A stretch of DNA of 64,000 nt from JBBQXK01 sp038209775. GTDB taxonomy: Bacteria > Pseudomonadota > Alphaproteobacteria > Rhodobacterales > Rhodobacteraceae. Positions 61,147-64,000 of the stretch are shown here, one piece after another. Every line of letters begins with the position of its first letter. Positions within the stretch are counted from its first letter, which is position 1. The position numbers and the translations under genes are program-made. The stretch is from contig JBBQXK010000017.1 of assembly GCA_038209775.1 (NCBI GenBank), positions 1 to 64,000 on the forward strand. Direction: 5' to 3'. The notes beneath the pieces were generated by a model that saw nothing but the letters and a program-made list of their open reading frames with translations, ran no database searches and was not told the origin of the DNA.

Positions 61147-64000
61147 GGTGTTCCCCGGCCATGGTCCGCGCATCTGGGCGATGCCGCCCGGTGCCGATTT
61201 CCCGGTGCATCTGGTAGCGGGCCTGCGCGCGATGCTGGCTCCGCATCCGCCCGAGGTGGCGGCGCGGCTGACGCTGATCGTGAATACCGCGCGGATGCGG
61301 CGGCGGATCGTGGCGTTGTGGGCGATGACGCCGGGCCTCATGCCGCGCATCCGGCTGGTTACCGATCTGGGGCGGGATACGGCGATGGCCGGCTTGGCCG
61401 CAGCGGTGCCGAAACTGCGCCGCCGGCTGGAGATTGCGCAACTGGTGGCCGGGCTCCTGGACCGCGCGCCGGATATCGGGCCGCGTGCGGCGCTGTATGA
61501 TCTGGCTGAAAGTCTGGCCACCCTGATGGACGAGATGCAGGGCGAAGGGGTGCCGCCGGAACGGATCGCGGCACTGGATGTGTCGGACCACTCGGCGCAT
61601 TGGCAGCGGACGCAGGAATTCTTGGGGATCGTGTCACCCCTGTTCACCGATCCCGCCGCCCCCGATGCCGAGGCGCGCCAGCGTGCGGTGGTCGAGCGGC
61701 TGGAGGCGGACTGGGCCCGCGTGCCGCCCCCCGGCCCGGTGATCGTGGCAGGGTCGACCGGATCGCGCGGCACGACGCAGACGCTGATGCAGGCGGTGGC
61801 GCGTCTGCCGCAGGGGGCGCTGGTGCTGCCGGGGTATGACTTTGACCTGCCGATGGCGGTCTGGCAGGGGATGGATGATGCGCTGACGGCCGAGGATCAT
61901 CCGCAGTACCGGTTTCACCGGCTTTTGGCGGGGCTGGACCTGACGCGTGACGACGTGCGGCTGTGGCCCGGCGCTGTGGCCCCGAGCCCGGTGCGCAACG
62001 CGCTGGTATCGCTGTCGTTGCGGCCGGCACCCGTGACGGACCAGTGGCTGACCGAGGGGAGCGTGTTCACCGGCATCCCTGCGGCCACCGCAGGGATGAC
62101 CCTGATCGAGGCGCCTTCGCCCCGGGCCGAGGCGCTGGCGATTGCGCTGATCCTGCGGCAGGCGGCGGAGGAGGAGCGGACGGCGGCACTGGTGACGCCC
62201 GACCGGATGCTGGCGCGGCAGGTGACGGCGGCGCTGGACCGCTGGCGCATCAGGCCCGATGACAGTGCGGGGCGGCCACTGGACCTGTCGGCACCGGGGC
62301 GGCTGTTGCGGCAGGTGGCCGAGGCGATGGGGGCAAGGGTTTCGGCCGAGGGGTTGGTGTCGCTTTTGAAGCATCCGTTGGTGGCCAGCGGTGGCACCCG
62401 CGGCCCGCATCTGCGGCTGGTGCGCGAGCTGGAGCTGGAGTTGCGGCGGAATGGCCCGCCCTATCCTGCGCCCGCAGGGCTGGCTGAATGGGCGATGGCG
62501 CGGTCTGACGAAGGGGCGGCGGACTGGGGACGGTGGTTGGAGGGTGTGCTGGTGGGGCTGGCAGGGGCGGGGGTGGCGATGCTGGACCACCACGTCGCGC
62601 GCCACCGGGCCGCGACCGAGGCGCTGGCGGCGGGACCGGGGGCGGTTGGGGCGGGTGCGTTGTGGTCGGGCGATGCCGGGACCGAGGCGTTGGCGGTGAT
62701 CGAGGATCTGGCGCGCGAGGCGGCAAGCGGTGGCACCATGGGGCCGCGCGATTATCGTGCGTTGATCGCCACGCTGTTGTCGGCGGGCCAGGTGCGTGAG
62801 ACGGCGGAAACCCACCCCCGCATCCTCATCTGGGGCACGCTGGAGGCGCGGGTGCAGGGGGCCGATCTGGTGATCCTGGGGGGGCTGAACGAAGGCGTGT
62901 GGCCCGAACGGCCCGCGCCTGATCCGTGGTTGAACCGCGCGATGCGGGCCGGGGCGGGGTTGTTGTTGCCGGAACGCAAGATCGGGCTGGCTGCGCATGA
63001 TTATCAGCAGGCCATCGCCGCGCCCGAGGTGGTGCTGACCCGCGCCGCCCGCGATGCCGATGCCGAGACGGTGCCGTCGCGGTGGCTGAACCGGCTGACC
63101 AACCTTCTGGACGGGTTGCCCGATGCGGGCGGGCGGCAAGCGCTGGCCGACATGCGGCGGCGGGGGGCGGAATGGCAGGCCTTGGCCGAGATGTCCGAGC
63201 GGCCGCTGGTCGCCGTGCCGCCCGAACCCCGCCCCGCCCCCCGCCCGCCGGTGGCGGCGCGGCCCAAGGCGCTGTCGGTGACGCAGATCACCACGCTGCT
63301 GCGCGACCCCTATGCGATTTATGCGGGCCACATCCTGCGGCTGGAACGTCTGGACCCGCTGCGCCCGATGCCCGACGCGCGGTTGCGCGGAACGGTGCTG
63401 CACCGTGTGCTGGAAAGGTTTGTGCGCGAACGGCCTGAACGGGAAGGCCCCGAGGCCGCCGCCGTCCGGTTTCACGCGGTGACGCAGTTCGTTCTTGCCG
63501 AGGCCGTCCCATGGCCCGCCGCCCGCGCCCTGTGGCAGGCACGTCTGGATCGCGCGGCGGCGTTCTTTCTTCGGGTGGATGCGGGCAGCGGCGGGGTGCC
63601 GGTGGTGGTGGAACGGGCGGGCAAGACGCAGGTGGCCCCGCATGCGTTCATGCTCAAGGCCCGGCCTGACCGGATCGACCTTTTGCCCGGGGGGCAGGTG
63701 CATATCTATGACTACAAGACCGGCAGCCCACCGTCGAAGGCGCAGCAAAAGCACTTTGACAAGCAACTGTTGTTGACGGCAGCGATGGCCGTGCGGGGGG
63801 CTTTTGCGGCGCTGGAAGGTCAGGTCGAAGTGGCGGCAGTCAGCTATGTGGGGCTGGGCACGACGCCGAAGGTCGATACGACCGAGTTGACCCCCGACGA
63901 CATCGCCGACGTCTGGGATGGCTTGGTGCATCTGGTGGGGGAATACCTTTCGCCGACCAAGGGCTATGCGTCACGCCGGGCTGTGTTCGGGTCGGCCTAT
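61139..64000 (+). CDS. addB: AddB subunit of the AddAB double-strand-break repair helicase-nuclease (3' end beyond window)
   Basis: An open frame of 954 codons from ATG 61139 (MDKVFPGHGPRIWAMPPGAD) to the window edge. The N-terminus is the inactivated helicase half: VIVAGSTGSRGTTQTLMQAV lies where a Walker A would be but lacks GKT. VLGGL-like LVILGGLNEGVWPERPAPDPWLNRAMR is the conserved AddB block. The C-terminal nuclease has LKARPDRIDLLPGGQVHIYDYKTG, the PD-(D/E)xK active site. AddB prepares broken ends for RecA with AddA, which normally follows. It is about 50-100 residues short of its expected end. Confidence 0.95.
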   Translation, partial: MDKVFPGHGPRIWAMPPGADFPVHLVAGLRAMLAPHPPEVAARLTLIVNTARMRRRIVALWAMTPGLMPRIRLVTDLGRDTAMAGLAAAVPKLRRRLEIAQLVAGLLDRAPDIGPRAALYDLAESLATLMDEMQGEGVPPERIAALDVSDHSAHWQRTQEFLGIVSPLFTDPAAPDAEARQRAVVERLEADWARVPPPGPVIVAGSTGSRGTTQTLMQAVARLPQGALVLPGYDFDLPMAVWQGMDDALTAEDHPQYRFHRLLAGLDLTRDDVRLWPGAVAPSPVRNALVSLSLRPAPVTDQWLTEGSVFTGIPAATAGMTLIEAPSPRAEALAIALILRQAAEEERTAALVTPDRMLARQVTAALDRWRIRPDDSAGRPLDLSAPGRLLRQVAEAMGARVSAEGLVSLLKHPLVASGGTRGPHLRLVRELELELRRNGPPYPAPAGLAEWAMARSDEGAADWGRWLEGVLVGLAGAGVAMLDHHVARHRAATEALAAGPGAVGAGALWSGDAGTEALAVIEDLAREAASGGTMGPRDYRALIATLLSAGQVRETAETHPRILIWGTLEARVQGADLVILGGLNEGVWPERPAPDPWLNRAMRAGAGLLLPERKIGLAAHDYQQAIAAPEVVLTRAARDADAETVPSRWLNRLTNLLDGLPDAGGRQALADMRRRGAEWQALAEMSERPLVAVPPEPRPAPRPPVAARPKALSVTQITTLLRDPYAIYAGHILRLERLDPLRPMPDARLRGTVLHRVLERFVRERPEREGPEAAAVRFHAVTQFVLAEAVPWPAARALWQARLDRAAAFFLRVDAGSGGVPVVVERAGKTQVAPHAFMLKARPDRIDLLPGGQVHIYDYKTGSPPSKAQQKHFDKQLLLTAAMAVRGAFAALEGQVEVAAVSYVGLGTTPKVDTTELTPDDIADVWDGLVHLVGEYLSPTKGYASRRAVFGSAY

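Noticed and set aside
1..64000. Search by eye for tRNA, rRNA, insertion sequences, integrases, phage genes and CRISPR arrays
   Set aside because: None was seen: no transposase-like frame with terminal inverted repeats, no cloverleaf with a CCA-like end, and no regularly spaced 25-40 bp repeats.

Overview
The window reads as a chromosomal segment of a GC-rich alphaproteobacterium of the Rhodobacteraceae (Rhodobacter/Paracoccus relatives). The main grounds are the RegB / SenC-RegA-HvrA redox-signalling locus in its Rhodobacter arrangement, a CcrM-type GANTC methyltransferase with GANTC sites in its own upstream region, a perfect CtrA-type box, and the order tsaE-amgK-murU-addB. Most genes are tightly packed, with many 4-base ATGA/GTGA overlaps. 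No tRNA, rRNA, CRISPR array, insertion sequence or prophage was seen.

Layout. 1-5.95 kb: a set of genes with a cyclic-nucleotide theme: the end of a class III cyclase, a DUF3095 protein with cyclase-like motifs, a 907-residue ABC protein whose ATPase has lost its catalytic residues, a free-standing cyclic-nucleotide-binding domain and a metallo-beta-lactamase-fold hydrolase. 5.9-9.5 kb (minus): three overlapping glycosyltransferase genes. 9.6-15.6 kb (minus): a complete oligopeptide/oligosaccharide-type ABC importer. 15.7-17.6 kb (minus): polysaccharide-deacetylase-like protein and a GT4 glycosyltransferase. 17.7-19.6 kb (minus): rnhB and ccrM. 19.7-22.9 kb: small exported proteins, a two-TM protein with a cytoplasmic winged helix, and msrA. 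22.9-28.4 kb: caspase-like protease, M15-like peptidase, OmpA-domain protein and a membrane Ser/Thr kinase. 28.6-34.9 kb (plus): a sugar uptake and catabolism operon (isomerase, ABC importer, RpiR regulator, PfkB kinase). 35.0-44.3 kb (minus): a LacI-led catabolic operon (ThDP enzyme, HyuA, HyuB, uronate-dehydrogenase-like protein, FAD oxidase, SDR). 44.4-44.9 kb: decayed and fused remnants of mocD (desaturase) and mocE (Rieske ferredoxin). 45.1-52.7 kb (plus): a ROK-led operon (M20 hydrolase, two tandem binding proteins, permease, YhfX-like PLP enzyme, ATPase). 52.8-57.0 kb: a 47-residue protein, a LysR regulator and the reg locus. 57.1-64 kb: a PAS protein behind a CtrA-type box, then tsaE, amgK, murU and addB (running off the end).

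Non-coding structure is notable. A 60-bp element occurs three times: a 10-bp palindrome, a fixed 6-base gap and four 11-bp repeats. A G-tract hairpin element occurs twice, with its three homopolymer runs matched in length within each copy. There is also a 119-bp tandem duplication of the 3' end of the PAS gene and a 15-bp minisatellite encoding the N-terminus of TsaE. The best candidates for undescribed biology are the cyclic-nucleotide gene set with its dead-ATPase ABC protein and the 60-bp repeat family. All family assignments come from reading motifs; no database search was run.
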